From: Bacteroidota bacterium
Lineage (GTDB): Bacteria > Bacteroidota > Bacteroidia > Bacteroidales > UBA7960
NCBI GenBank assembly: GCA_007694165.1
Contig: RECE01000220.1
Coordinates: 1-37,011, forward strand
DNA length: 37,011 nucleotides
Direction of reading: 5' to 3'
The notes under the pieces are model-generated. The model searched no databases. It saw only the letters and a program-made list of their open reading frames with translations, and was not told the origin of the DNA. Shown here in pieces: positions 25,290-35,928 of the stretch (the stretch's first letter is position 1; the number at the start of each line of letters is the position of its first letter). Position numbers and translations under genes: made by a program.

Positions 25290-26696
25290 ATGATGTTATG
25301 CCCCAGGGATAAAAGAAGAGAATTCTCGTTTTTTTTTGATAAAAATTGTAAGATTGTGAACAGCAACCGGAAATTCATACAGTTCAATATCTTATCTGTT
25401 GGAATAATTGCATCTCTGCTGTTTGCTGCATGGCCCTGCAATGGACTTTCACAGGATCAGCAAAACATTATACACTTCGAAGCCCGGAATGAACCTCTAA
25501 GGTCAGTACTCAACAGACTTTCAGCTAACCATAATATCAACATCACCTACAATGCATCTGATGATGTTTTTGATGTTTTGGTAAATTACACCACCTCCAG
25601 GCATACGCCTGTTGAGATTCTCAGGGATATCCTCAACCAGAATGGTCATGAATTCAGGGAGTCAGGCAATCACCTGGTAATATTAAAATCCACGGCCCAA
25701 ACCCGCCGTCCCTCCGACACCCCATCAGGGCAGTCCCCACCAACGACGAAAACACCATCCAAAGAATTTACCAGTAATGAGATTTCAGAGTTGAAGAGTG
25801 AACCTTTTGCGGAGATGCGAGTATTGCATGATACCATATTTATAAGAGATACCATAGTAAGAATTGAACAGCAAATCATCCGGGATACGGTTTTTGTTGA
25901 ACGCCCTCTCCAAAGAGAAATTACAAGACCCGAAACCCTGGTGCGCGATCTGCTGGGAGTGGAAATCAACGGACGTGAGCGCTGGGCTGTTGGCTTATCC
26001 TTTACCCAGATGATGACAAATTATCAGTTTACCGATAATACATCTCTCACCCCTGAGCTGGAAAAGGTGAAGCAGGCAGAATCCTTTTCCATCAGAAATT
26101 TCGGTTTGGGTGTCTCCCTGCAATACAACACCGGCAGTCTTTCCATCATTGCGGGAATGGCCATCAACAGTTTTGCCCACCGATTTGACTATTCAGAACT
26201 TTTTTCCAGTGGGGGCTTTAACCGCATCGATACATTGGACTCCTTTTTTGTCATTCAGCAAAACGATACCATCTGGACTCATATTACCGATACAATCTAC
26301 ATCCCGCTCGAAAGCCAGGAAATTTTTTACGAAAGGATGAACCGGATGGGGTTTTGGGAAACCAGCCTGGCAGTAACCTGGGACTTTTATGCCGGCCGCA
26401 ACTTTGTGTGGTATGCCCGGGGAAATTTCCATGCCAGCACTCCCCTGTGGCTGAATGCTCAAAGCATACAAAACTCGGAAGGATATCCTGCAGTGAATGT
26501 AAACCGTGACAATTTCTCTCCCTGGTTGCTGGCCTGGTCAGGGGGGCTGGGAGCAAAAATCAGGTTAAATTCCATTAGTGATATCTTTGCTGAAACCTGG
26601 TACCGCAGGTATCTGAATACCTGGAACGAAAACCATCCTTTGGAACGGAGAATGCACGGAGGAGGTATCAGGCTGGGAATTTTGTACTATTTCTGA
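25290..26696 (+). CDS. STN-domain outer-membrane protein with small C-terminal beta-barrel
   Basis: The 468-residue product has an unusually long N-region before its hydrophobic leader (about 33-50, NILSVGIIASLLFAAWPC), so the true start may be a little later than ATG 25290. Residues about 58-134 form an STN (secretin and TonB N-terminus) domain: IHFEARNEPLRSVLNRLSAN, ITYNAS and HTPVEILRDILNQNG. In FecA-type receptors this domain touches the FecR anti-sigma factor. A linker follows, then about 228-468 look like an outer-membrane beta-barrel of roughly eight strands ending in Phe (GGGIRLGILYYF). There is no TonB plug or SusC-like barrel. The position after sigma and FecR genes suggests a surface sensor or signalling partner. 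The gene ends 10 bases before the next one. Confidence 0.8.
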   Translation: MMLCPRDKRREFSFFFDKNCKIVNSNRKFIQFNILSVGIIASLLFAAWPCNGLSQDQQNIIHFEARNEPLRSVLNRLSANHNINITYNASDDVFDVLVNYTTSRHTPVEILRDILNQNGHEFRESGNHLVILKSTAQTRRPSDTPSGQSPPTTKTPSKEFTSNEISELKSEPFAEMRVLHDTIFIRDTIVRIEQQIIRDTVFVERPLQREITRPETLVRDLLGVEINGRERWAVGLSFTQMMTNYQFTDNTSLTPELEKVKQAESFSIRNFGLGVSLQYNTGSLSIIAGMAINSFAHRFDYSELFSSGGFNRIDTLDSFFVIQQNDTIWTHITDTIYIPLESQEIFYERMNRMGFWETSLAVTWDFYAGRNFVWYARGNFHASTPLWLNAQSIQNSEGYPAVNVNRDNFSPWLLAWSGGLGAKIRLNSISDIFAETWYRRYLNTWNENHPLERRMHGGGIRLGILYYF

Positions 26697-26706
26697 ATAG
26701 AATACT

Positions 26707-29700
26707 ATGAACATAAAAACCAAAATATCTTCCTGTACAACCATGGACATGCATTTGCTCGTGGGGATCATGGTTTTTGTTTTCATGATTTTACAGATTA
26801 ATGCTTTATCGGCCACAGAGTCTGTAAATACTGAAAAAGATTTACCGGTAATTGAGGTAGGTGGCGTATTGGGTGGTTCTGCTTTCTGGTCGGCAGACAA
26901 TATTTACTGGGTTGCAAACAACCTCTTGATCCCATTCGGGTCTTCCCTGCAGGTGCAGGCTGGCACTACCATCGTATTTTCCCAAGGCAGGGGAATCAAT
27001 GTTGAGGGAGGAAAACTTTCTATGGTGGGAAATGAAACCGATAGCATACGGCTGCTACCCAATCATGGCGAGGGAGAATCCTGGAACTGGAACGGGATTA
27101 CCTTAAGCTCTATAAATAACCCCGGCGACGTAGTGTTTGACTATGTGGTAATCAAAAACGCTGTTAAGGGAATTACAGGACAAAATGCCCACTATGTATC
27201 TCTTACCAACTGTCTTATCACCGATATATTTTTTATCGGAGCCAGTCTTACCAACAGCTCCTACTGGAACGTAAACAGCAATGTATTCAGGGATAATTTT
27301 ATTGGTATTGAAATCTACGCGACAGGCAATGGAAATCAGGCCTCTTATAATACGATTTCCGGCAATACCTTCAGCAACTTCATCACCAATATCAGTATTC
27401 AAAGCAACAATCATGGTTTTTGCTATCACAATGTAGTGGAAGAGAATTTTATTAAAAACAGCCAGCAGGGTATCTGGCTTTTCAGTTCCAACCTGGGCAC
27501 ATCTGCCCATACCCATATCAGCAGAAACATCATTATCAACAATGGCAATGACAATGATGGATTTGGGATCTACAGCTCCATGGATTCCACCTTTATCAGC
27601 CATAATATTTTCTGGCGCAATACTACAGCAGCCGCTTTTGTTTCAGCCGGCGATTCGTATTTTCACAACAACAGCATCTATGAAAACAAAATGGGGCTCA
27701 TATTCAGAAACAACTCCAGTAACATTGCTATTGGTGACAATACATTTACGGGGAACCGTGAAGATGTTATCACATTTCTGGCAGACCAGAATGTTTCGTT
27801 TTCGGGGAACAATATTTTCCGCAACCGCAGAGATTCTGCTATTGTTAAGAACCTTACCCCTTTCGATATAGACATCAGCACCTCTTATTGGGAGACGACC
27901 AGTGACAGCATCATTGAAAAGCTTCTGTACGATTTTTCCGATGACCCCATGCTGGGAGAATTGCAGTACAAACCCATATTGGAACAGGCCAACACAGCAG
28001 CTCCCATTTCGGCTCCTTCAGGGTTGATAAAACAGGTAATTGAGGGTACCACAAGGCTAAGCTGGAGAGAGAATCCCGAATCGGATCTGCTGGGCTACAA
28101 AATATTTTTTGGAGAGTTTTCTCATTACAGCTTCAGCGATTCTACAGGCCTGCTGACAGACACAATACTTTTTCTGACTGAAGATTTGCAAGACCCTATA
28201 GGCATTGCAGCCTATGACCTGAATTATGATAAAAACAAAGGACAGCTCAATGGGAACAAAAGCCCTTACGCTCTTGCCACTGCAATACCTTATGCCGGTG
28301 CAGATACAACCCTGTGCATTGAAGCCCTGGTATTTGAGATTTTACAGAGTAATGTTCCTGATACATTCGATGAGTTCTTCTGGAGCACCTCAGGCGATGG
28401 TACATTTTCCAGTGAGGAAGATATTCGTCCGGAGTATTTCCCGGGAGAAGAAGACAAGGCAGCTGGCAGTGTTATTTTGCGTCTCACGGCTATTAAAGAT
28501 GACTTTGCAGCATACGATGAGTTTGTTTTATCTTTTGCCCCACTTCCTTTTGCCTTTGCAGGAAAAAACAGTTTTATCAGTCCTGAAGAGATTTACAGCA
28601 CCTTTGAAGCATATGCAGAGAACTATGAATCCATTCAATGGAAAAGTTTAGGAGATGGCGATTTCAGTCATCCCGACAGTATTCTTACTGATTACATTCC
28701 CGGGCCCGAAGATATTAATCGGCAGGAAGTTACCCTGGTACTGACAGTATTGTCGCAGTGGTGTGAAACCGTGAGGGATACAGTCTCACTTTTCATCAGA
28801 CCGGCCTACAGTTTAGAGGGAAGACTGTGGCACAACAACTCCCATGTTTCCGGCAACCCGGTAATTGCATTCCTTAAAGAGGATAACATCCTGAATCTCC
28901 CTACACGGTCCATTACCTGGTCGGATGAAAATGGAAAATTCCGGTTCGATAAGCTTTTTGAGGGTGAATATATCCTTTATATCCCGGCCGATACGCTGGG
29001 GACTAACAACTCTCTGCCCTCCTATTACGTGCAACAATCGCGTTGGCAAAACGCTTATACACATTACCTTTCCGGCAACACATTTGAAATAGACATCCAT
29101 ATGCCCGCCTTACACCCAGATTTCCCTTCAGGCACCGGTAGTATTAGCGGGTATTTCGAATTGCCCGAACTACACCCTGACGATAGTGATTTATATTGTC
29201 GCCCCTGGTTCTCAGAGTCCGGTGAAGAATTCTGTGCCGGAGGTCTTTCCAATATCAGCATTTTGTTGTACAGCCTCAGTGGCCGGAGAGTTTATGCACA
29301 TACCCTTACCGACGCTTATGGTTCCTTCTCTTTCAGAAACCTGCCCTTTGGAACGTATATCCTGGAAGTGGAAATGGCCGGCTTTGAATCGGTGCCCTCT
29401 GGCCAGCTGCTCATTACTCCTCAAAAGCAAAGTATTGAAAGCGTTACCCTTCAAATTCAGGAGGCCCTGAAAATAAGCATTGTTATTCCCCAGGACAATT
29501 CTTCCCCGGGCGGTGTGGTTTTGTTTCCCAATCCGGCAAGAGATATGCTCAATGTTTCTTCTTCTTTTTCAAATGGAGAAGTGATTGAAATTCAGATTTA
29601 CAACATGGCGGGTCAGCCCCTAATGAAGGAGAAGGTGGTTCCTGGTTCGACGCATAAAACCATCAATATCGGCCATCTTTTACCAGGAAACTATGTTCTC

Positions 29701-29754
29701 ACTCTGATTTCCAATGACAGCAGGGAAGTTTTTCTCTTCAGTATTGCGCCTTAG
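26707..29754 (+). CDS. T9SS-exported right-handed beta-helix protein
   Basis: The 1015-residue product starts 10 bases after the STN gene, so they are co-transcribed. It has a leader (about 1-38). Residues about 60-400 are a right-handed parallel beta-helix of the NosD/pectate-lyase-like type, with repeated N-rich turns (YNTISGNTFSNF, ISRNIIINNGND, YFHNNSIYENKMG). A fibronectin III-like domain follows (about 435-525), two PKD-like domains with DTTLC and WSTSGDGTF patterns (about 535-700), two carboxypeptidase-regulatory-like beta domains (about 705-910; SGRRVYAHTLTDAYGSFSF) and a T9SS sorting domain at about 935-1015 (VVLFPNPARDMLNV, NIGHLLPGNYVLTL). No catalytic residues of a lyase can be assigned. 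It is the likely exported output of the sigma/FecR/STN operon: a surface or secreted polysaccharide-interacting protein (inference). Confidence 0.88.
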   Translation: MNIKTKISSCTTMDMHLLVGIMVFVFMILQINALSATESVNTEKDLPVIEVGGVLGGSAFWSADNIYWVANNLLIPFGSSLQVQAGTTIVFSQGRGINVEGGKLSMVGNETDSIRLLPNHGEGESWNWNGITLSSINNPGDVVFDYVVIKNAVKGITGQNAHYVSLTNCLITDIFFIGASLTNSSYWNVNSNVFRDNFIGIEIYATGNGNQASYNTISGNTFSNFITNISIQSNNHGFCYHNVVEENFIKNSQQGIWLFSSNLGTSAHTHISRNIIINNGNDNDGFGIYSSMDSTFISHNIFWRNTTAAAFVSAGDSYFHNNSIYENKMGLIFRNNSSNIAIGDNTFTGNREDVITFLADQNVSFSGNNIFRNRRDSAIVKNLTPFDIDISTSYWETTSDSIIEKLLYDFSDDPMLGELQYKPILEQANTAAPISAPSGLIKQVIEGTTRLSWRENPESDLLGYKIFFGEFSHYSFSDSTGLLTDTILFLTEDLQDPIGIAAYDLNYDKNKGQLNGNKSPYALATAIPYAGADTTLCIEALVFEILQSNVPDTFDEFFWSTSGDGTFSSEEDIRPEYFPGEEDKAAGSVILRLTAIKDDFAAYDEFVLSFAPLPFAFAGKNSFISPEEIYSTFEAYAENYESIQWKSLGDGDFSHPDSILTDYIPGPEDINRQEVTLVLTVLSQWCETVRDTVSLFIRPAYSLEGRLWHNNSHVSGNPVIAFLKEDNILNLPTRSITWSDENGKFRFDKLFEGEYILYIPADTLGTNNSLPSYYVQQSRWQNAYTHYLSGNTFEIDIHMPALHPDFPSGTGSISGYFELPELHPDDSDLYCRPWFSESGEEFCAGGLSNISILLYSLSGRRVYAHTLTDAYGSFSFRNLPFGTYILEVEMAGFESVPSGQLLITPQKQSIESVTLQIQEALKISIVIPQDNSSPGGVVLFPNPARDMLNVSSSFSNGEVIEIQIYNMAGQPLMKEKVVPGSTHKTINIGHLLPGNYVLTLISNDSREVFLFSIAP

Positions 29755-29963
29755 AGTTTTCGCCGCCTTCTTATTGTTATTATTTCCTGTTTCCTGATGC
29801 GAGCTCTTTGTGCAAATGTCTTCTTATTGCGCTGACATGAGATGTTGCCTCTTCCTCAAAGGATATCGCAGCGCTGTATTATACTGCCATTACTATCTAT
29901 CTGTCGGCTAAATCCAGCGGCAATGGATAAGCCCACAGAAATGAAAAAATCCAACAGCTCATT

Positions 29964-29997
29964 AAAAAAAAGGCTGCCTCAATGATGAAGCAGCCTT
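29964..29997 (-). terminator. Rho-independent terminator after the large adhesin-like gene
   Basis: On the minus strand AAGGCTGC (29997-29990) pairs with GCAGCCTT (29977-29970) across a 12-base loop, followed by T residues to 29964. It is 22 bases after the stop of the gene at 30019. It separates two convergent genes but has no T-run for the plus strand. Confidence 0.9.
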
Positions 29998-30018
29998 CTG
30001 GCAAAAATAACAGATGAC

Positions 30019-33000
30019 TTATTGTTTTATCAACTTATGCACATCTCTGTTTCTATTTCCATTTTCAAGATAAATCACGTAAATACCAGGTTGAAAGTTA
30101 GATGTATTCAAGCGGTTTGTGGTTAGTATTTCATCAATGATTATCTCTCCGAGGATGTTGGTTATAATAAGTCTGCTGTTTTCTTCTGCTCCGGACACTT
30201 CAATAAAATCATTAAAGGGATTGGGGAAAATATGGGTAGTCCCGGATAATTGCATTTCTGTGATGGAAGTTGGCGTTTGCACACCCCATGTATCGAAAAT
30301 CTCCATGTCACTTCCCACAAAAATCTCACGGTTGTCACCCTCTTCCCATTCATGATCATGCTCTCCTTCATTGAGGAAGTATTTGTAGGAATATACACCG
30401 GGTTCCATCAGGAATGTCTTGGTGTAGACCATGGTTTCGTGGTTACCTGCCATCACCTGATTTCTGTGGTTGGTACCCAGTACGGCCCAGTTGTGCATGG
30501 AACCCGTAAGCGCCACATCTTCCTGGAAAGGATTGAATCCGGAAGCGTTGGTCATATCAATGTTAAAGGTTACGCTGTATTGTTCTGTTTCTGCAAAATT
30601 GGCAGTAAGAACCCTATTGTTACCGGGCATTGTATAAAAGAACGCAGGATCTTCGCTGATGATTTCTCCGTTTTGGTCTGTCCAGTTGACAAACATATAA
30701 TTATTGTTGGCTGAGGCACTTACAAGCACCTCCGAACCTTCAGCATACCAGGCAGATCCGGTCAAAGTAGCGCTTCCGGCAGGTTCTGAAATAAGGCTCA
30801 GCAGCCAGGTTGGGTTTAGGGTGAAATCAAGTGAAACAATTTCAGATACACCGGAAGCATATACAGCCTGTACAGCGGCAACACGACTACCCATCTCAAT
30901 GTTGTTGAAAAGGAACTGGGATTCATTTACACCCTCAGCGACAAGAACACCGTCAAGAAATACATTGTAATTTAGCACATTGCTATTCTTGTTAGCATTT
31001 GAGGAGGTTTTACCCTCATCGGGTAAACCAGCAACGAAGTCTTTCAGGTCCATAGACTGGTCTCCTACAGAAATGTTATCGATAGCCCATGTGCTCCATA
31101 AACCTACCCCATTGGGACCATCATCGGCATGCCATGCCAGACGAACATTGTTTCCGGCATAGAGTGACAAATCAATGGTAACGGGAGTTGTATAATGATT
31201 TACACCGTAAGGATGAGTCGAAGAATTCCACAGGATGTCCCAGGTATCTCCATCATCCTGGGTGATTTTAACATAATAGTTATCACCAAAGGGTGAGCCA
31301 TTCGTACCGTGATACCAAAAAACAAGGTCGCCGGCAGGAGCCACAAACTCCGGAGAAATCAGCCATTCATTCTGTTGCAGGAAACTCCACATGATGAAAG
31401 CCTGGTATTGGCCATCCTGAGGGACAATCGGGTTAGAGAATTGCACTGTTTCAACGATCTGCCATGTATTGGCATACCCGGATTGGGTATTGGTGTTGGT
31501 AATGATCTGACTCCAGTCTTCGGGCAAAGAACCCTCTTCAAAACTTTCGGTCCATCCATGTAGAGGATTGTTCCAGCTAAACAACACCTGCCCTGACTCC
31601 AGGCCATCGTTGGCGACCATAAGATTTACAGGTGCATCCAACCGCTCAATCAATTGAACATCCAATGATACATCTGACTGAATATCCACGTTTTCAAGTA
31701 CAAAAACTTCATAATTATCCAGGATAACCTCTAAGGAATACAACCCTTTGCGTACTGATGGAAAAACCATTACACCCGACGCATCAACCTGTCCTGAATA
31801 TGCATATTGCGAAAACTCACCGTTAATCAACTCAACCTGGGTACCTTCAGCACTTCCACCGGAATTGGTGGTAATGTTTACGGTTACTTCTACAGGGTAA
31901 ACAAGGTCAAAGTTAATGGTTACAATATCAGAAACTCCGGTATTGTAAACCGATTGAACTCCGGCAGTAAGATTGCCTTCAGGCAGATCGGTAAACAAAT
32001 ATTCCATATCCTCTGTAAAGGCCACCGGTTCTTCCATATTCTCAAGGAAAACATTAAAACCAGTGATAGACTTATTAACAGACTTTTCTCCTTCAATAAT
32101 ATCATAGGGAGCCCCCACGTATCCGGGAGTAGTGTTTTTAAAAGATTTCAACTCTCCGCCCAAAGTAACCATCTCATCTCCTCCCAGGGCAGACTTGTTA
32201 TTGATGCTTCCGTAATCATTTCCTATGGCACGAATAAAAAAGTTCCAGGGAAACCCAAAATTCTCTATAGCATTAAAGTCTTCAGTAAGTGCATTAGAGC
32301 TAAAGAATTGTGTGTTGGGAATAAAGGGCCATTCGCTGTCATTCCCTTCTTCGGCAGCCAAAGCAAGAAAACCTTCAGCTCCTATACCTATGAAAAATCC
32401 ATTGGGGGCAGCAACAGGCTGACTAAATATATAGGTACTCCACTGGCCATCATGACTGACAGGGACATCATCAGCAGTGTACAATAAGTTATTGCCGTCG
32501 GGAATTCCGTTTTCGTCCAGACCAAAGACCCACACCTTTACAGACTCAATTATTGTATTGGAATCATCGCTGGCCCAAATCCATGACATTTCGAATAACT
32601 CTGCAATGTTGGAATGAGCTGCACCCAACACAGTCTGGTTGGAACTACTGTATGTACCCAATGCGGTTGTAACTGTGCCGTTATCGTACCTGAACTCGTT
32701 ATTACCCAGAGGAATACTCCAGGAAAACAAAGCATTTCCTGCACCATAATTATCATAATCTATAGCAAGCGAGCCTGGAAGAAGGATGATCTCTGAGAGA
32801 ATAAACAATCCCAAATCAATATCTGCATCTACCATCAACGCTTCATTTACGAATATTTCGTAACCAGGAGCAATGATACTAAACTGGTACTCACCCTCAA
32901 ATACGTCTTCAATAACAAAGTCGCCATCAGCCTCTATATTGACAATATAATTATCATACCCTTCAAGTCTCACAACCGCATTATCAGGTACAAGACCATT

Positions 33001-35928
33001 ATTGCCTTCCACTGAACCAGAAACAGTATACTGAGGAATGGCTTCCAGAGTCACATCAAGGATTGTGGCCTGGTTTTCAAACACCTCAGCCAGTTCAACT
33101 GTTTGGTTAAAATACCCGAACAGACTGAATTCAACATCATAACTACCGGGCAACACAAATGGGAAGCTATAGTTACCTTCTTCATCGGTGAAAGTCTTGG
33201 TTTGACTGCCTGCCAACCTTACTTCAACTCCTTCCAGGGGAGCATCTCCATCGGAAACCAATCCCTCCAGGGCTCCTAATCCGTCGGTAGAGAAAAACAA
33301 GGTAGTATTGGGATACCAGTCGCTATGCAGGAAGAATCCGGGGTTTGCAGGATCAATGAGTTCATCTGCTGTTCTTCGTATAGTGCGTGCTGACCCGGGA
33401 TCTGCTGAAGCATAGAACTTGTTGCTGCTTCCGAACCATTGGTTTTCGAACTCCCTGCTGGCGAATACAACCAGATTACCTCCCGCGTAAGGATAAGGGG
33501 TATCCAGTGGAATAAAAATATCATTTTTCCCCTGGGGAAAATCTACCGTACCCTCAAAAACAAGGACTAACTCATTTACATCGATCCAGCCATCCACAAG
33601 ATTGTTCTGTGGTGTTTCACCTACCCATATTTTAATGGCTTTAGCAGGAAGATGGTTTATAAACTCATTTTTGTATTGCAATGCGGTGAGCACTCCACCT
33701 GTAAGTCCCAGCTCTTCGGGATAGTATAAAGTCTGGCTCAAACTTGCCTTCCAGAAGAAGTCAAAGGGAATATTGGTGGGAGCTAATGTAGACTGGGTTC
33801 CCACCTGGGCAACGAACGAACCTTCGGGCAATACTTTGATATCAAAATTGGCGGTAGTGTTGTTGGCGGGATTTTCATCACCAGGGAAATCCACCCTGCC
33901 ATAAATGAAGGTATCGCCGGTTTGCTGGGGTGTCCAGGACAGGGAGAAATCAGCTGTTTCGCCCGGCTGCAGGAGTTCTCCTGAAACCGACGAGAGCTCA
34001 ACGTCTCCTTCTCCCATGAGTTTGACAACAAAATTGTCTGTTGCCATTTGTCCTGCATTCTGCACGGACACTGTGTAGATTGTCTCTTCACCTGCAGCCG
34101 GATAAACATTGCCTGCAATATTTGCAGCCAGCAAATCACTATTCAGCAGTGGCTCAATGATTATGTTATCGAGATACCAGTAATCGATATTATAGGAATT
34201 CCCTTCAAATCGCAGACCCAGCTGCATGGAAGATACACCCGAAGGAACATTAAACACATAATCGTATTCGCCCTGGGGAATGTCCTCGTTGGTTAAATCC
34301 TGCTCCCAGATGTTTATCCAGCTATTCCCACCATCTGTTGTAAAATCCATGCCTACCTTTTCATTGTTCGAGGAGGCGAAGTTATCCAGGTACTGAAGGA
34401 AGGTGAGTCGCACAGCCTCATTATTCTCCAGGTTGATTACAGGACTTACGAGTCTGCTTACACCTGTTACTCCGGGTACCCAGTTAAGTTTTAGTTCAGG
34501 AGCATCGCCTCCAGCCACTTGTGAGTGAGAAACCCCCCAGTTATGGCTTACGCCGATCCGCTCCCACCCTGTGGGCAGTATGCCTGGCTGGTAATCAAAA
34601 GTTTCATAGAATAAGATTCCATCCAATCCCAGGGCAGCCGTATTGGAGTTCGCGGTACCGCCCTGGCCTTGTTCATTGAATGCAGTAATCTTATAAGAGT
34701 AGTTTCCGATACCCGGAATAGCATTGTCTGTAAAAGATGTATCAGTAATTCCTTCGGCTACAGTAAGGATTCCGGGCATTCGAACCACTGTATAGGTTGT
34801 GAGGTCGGGATTGATAAAACCTCCGTTCAATCCCGATTGTGGAGCTTCCCAGCTAATGAAAGCATGGTTGTCCACTTCACTGAGCGTTACATTTGAGGGA
34901 GCTTCCGGAACATCAGGGCCTGCAAATACAGTAGCCAGGGCAGAAGGTCCATTGCCATTCTCATTTTCAGCAACTACAGCATAGGAAACAAAGCCTGCAG
35001 CTTCAAGGCCACTATCGGTAAGACTTCCAGCACCGCCAATGACAGGATTGCTGATAGTTTGCAGCAAGGTTTCTCCCCTGTATATCAGTATGTTGTCCAA
35101 ATTACCCAGAGGCTCTCCTCCAAAGGTTGCAGATGGATTAACCCAGTCAAGGTCAACAATGAGTTGACCATTTTCATCTGCTGTAGCTGTTAATTGTAAG
35201 GGGGCAGCAGGAGCATCGGGTTCAGCAGCAGGTTCAACCCATGCGCTTATCATCCAGTTGAAATCCAGGGAAAATTCATCATTCATAGAGTACCATACAC
35301 CATCAACTTGCAGCATATCTCCCTTTCCTGTAACCGCAGGACCGGAATCAACTCCGGCAGGAAAAACATGTGAACCGCCAACCTGGTAACCTACCCATAA
35401 ATCCTGACTTTCATCTATCAAGACAGGCGTCTCAAGTTCTATTACATTTTCCTGGTTAGGCACAATGGAACCAATAACCTGAGAATAAATTTCCTGGGGT
35501 GTATTTTGTCCCTGCCAGATTTTCAGGGTAAAATTGGCCATATCACCGGGAACGATACTCACTGAAGATATTTGATAACCTGCTAATTCTGACAGGTCAG
35601 CAGGTTCAAATCGTGCAGCCACATCAAACAAAAAATCTCCCTGGATTCCGATGGAATTGTTGTAATTACCGTTTACCCAGCTTAACCACTCTCCTTCAGC
35701 AGCATTGTTTTTACCAACGTTTACTCCAGCAAAACCATTTCTGAACCCGGTTTGGGATTGGAGGGAAATGTCATTTAATTCAACATGAAAGGGTGACAGA
35801 CCCATTTCAACAAGCTTTTGGTTGCGTTCCTGGATCAGCTTTTCATAATATTCCGGAGCAATCTCATGGGATTGACCCATGAGCGAAAGGCTCGCCAGCG
35901 AAATCAAAATAGTTAATAGTTTTTTCAT
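30019..35928 (-). CDS. Very large T9SS-exported multidomain adhesin-like protein
   Basis: The 1969-residue product has a leader (about 1-19) and a T9SS sorting domain at about 1895-1969 (THIFPNPFNDFIEV, SNFQPGIYVIYL). In between are a beta domain (about 80-230), two fibronectin III-like domains (about 238-430), a MAM or cleaved-adhesin jelly roll (about 435-600, GLRFEGNSYNIDYWYLDNI), a CARDB-like domain (about 605-700), a second copy-like beta domain (about 710-890), two carboxypeptidase-regulatory-like domains (about 895-1045), further fibronectin-like parts, a second cleaved-adhesin domain (about 1450-1620), an InlB-like repeat (about 1715-1790) and a CBM20/48-like domain (about 1790-1890, SVTFNIDMTN, VYSYKYFLNEG). 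No protease or hydrolase active site is visible, so binding is more likely than catalysis. The jelly roll closely resembles the one in the trypsin-like protease at 5938-8325. Domain borders are approximate. Confidence 0.92.
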   Translation of the reverse strand: MKKLLTILISLASLSLMGQSHEIAPEYYEKLIQERNQKLVEMGLSPFHVELNDISLQSQTGFRNGFAGVNVGKNNAAEGEWLSWVNGNYNNSIGIQGDFLFDVAARFEPADLSELAGYQISSVSIVPGDMANFTLKIWQGQNTPQEIYSQVIGSIVPNQENVIELETPVLIDESQDLWVGYQVGGSHVFPAGVDSGPAVTGKGDMLQVDGVWYSMNDEFSLDFNWMISAWVEPAAEPDAPAAPLQLTATADENGQLIVDLDWVNPSATFGGEPLGNLDNILIYRGETLLQTISNPVIGGAGSLTDSGLEAAGFVSYAVVAENENGNGPSALATVFAGPDVPEAPSNVTLSEVDNHAFISWEAPQSGLNGGFINPDLTTYTVVRMPGILTVAEGITDTSFTDNAIPGIGNYSYKITAFNEQGQGGTANSNTAALGLDGILFYETFDYQPGILPTGWERIGVSHNWGVSHSQVAGGDAPELKLNWVPGVTGVSRLVSPVINLENNEAVRLTFLQYLDNFASSNNEKVGMDFTTDGGNSWINIWEQDLTNEDIPQGEYDYVFNVPSGVSSMQLGLRFEGNSYNIDYWYLDNIIIEPLLNSDLLAANIAGNVYPAAGEETIYTVSVQNAGQMATDNFVVKLMGEGDVELSSVSGELLQPGETADFSLSWTPQQTGDTFIYGRVDFPGDENPANNTTANFDIKVLPEGSFVAQVGTQSTLAPTNIPFDFFWKASLSQTLYYPEELGLTGGVLTALQYKNEFINHLPAKAIKIWVGETPQNNLVDGWIDVNELVLVFEGTVDFPQGKNDIFIPLDTPYPYAGGNLVVFASREFENQWFGSSNKFYASADPGSARTIRRTADELIDPANPGFFLHSDWYPNTTLFFSTDGLGALEGLVSDGDAPLEGVEVRLAGSQTKTFTDEEGNYSFPFVLPGSYDVEFSLFGYFNQTVELAEVFENQATILDVTLEAIPQYTVSGSVEGNNGLVPDNAVVRLEGYDNYIVNIEADGDFVIEDVFEGEYQFSIIAPGYEIFVNEALMVDADIDLGLFILSEIILLPGSLAIDYDNYGAGNALFSWSIPLGNNEFRYDNGTVTTALGTYSSSNQTVLGAAHSNIAELFEMSWIWASDDSNTIIESVKVWVFGLDENGIPDGNNLLYTADDVPVSHDGQWSTYIFSQPVAAPNGFFIGIGAEGFLALAAEEGNDSEWPFIPNTQFFSSNALTEDFNAIENFGFPWNFFIRAIGNDYGSINNKSALGGDEMVTLGGELKSFKNTTPGYVGAPYDIIEGEKSVNKSITGFNVFLENMEEPVAFTEDMEYLFTDLPEGNLTAGVQSVYNTGVSDIVTINFDLVYPVEVTVNITTNSGGSAEGTQVELINGEFSQYAYSGQVDASGVMVFPSVRKGLYSLEVILDNYEVFVLENVDIQSDVSLDVQLIERLDAPVNLMVANDGLESGQVLFSWNNPLHGWTESFEEGSLPEDWSQIITNTNTQSGYANTWQIVETVQFSNPIVPQDGQYQAFIMWSFLQQNEWLISPEFVAPAGDLVFWYHGTNGSPFGDNYYVKITQDDGDTWDILWNSSTHPYGVNHYTTPVTIDLSLYAGNNVRLAWHADDGPNGVGLWSTWAIDNISVGDQSMDLKDFVAGLPDEGKTSSNANKNSNVLNYNVFLDGVLVAEGVNESQFLFNNIEMGSRVAAVQAVYASGVSEIVSLDFTLNPTWLLSLISEPAGSATLTGSAWYAEGSEVLVSASANNNYMFVNWTDQNGEIISEDPAFFYTMPGNNRVLTANFAETEQYSVTFNIDMTNASGFNPFQEDVALTGSMHNWAVLGTNHRNQVMAGNHETMVYTKTFLMEPGVYSYKYFLNEGEHDHEWEEGDNREIFVGSDMEIFDTWGVQTPTSITEMQLSGTTHIFPNPFNDFIEVSGAEENSRLIITNILGEIIIDEILTTNRLNTSNFQPGIYVIYLENGNRNRDVHKLIKQ

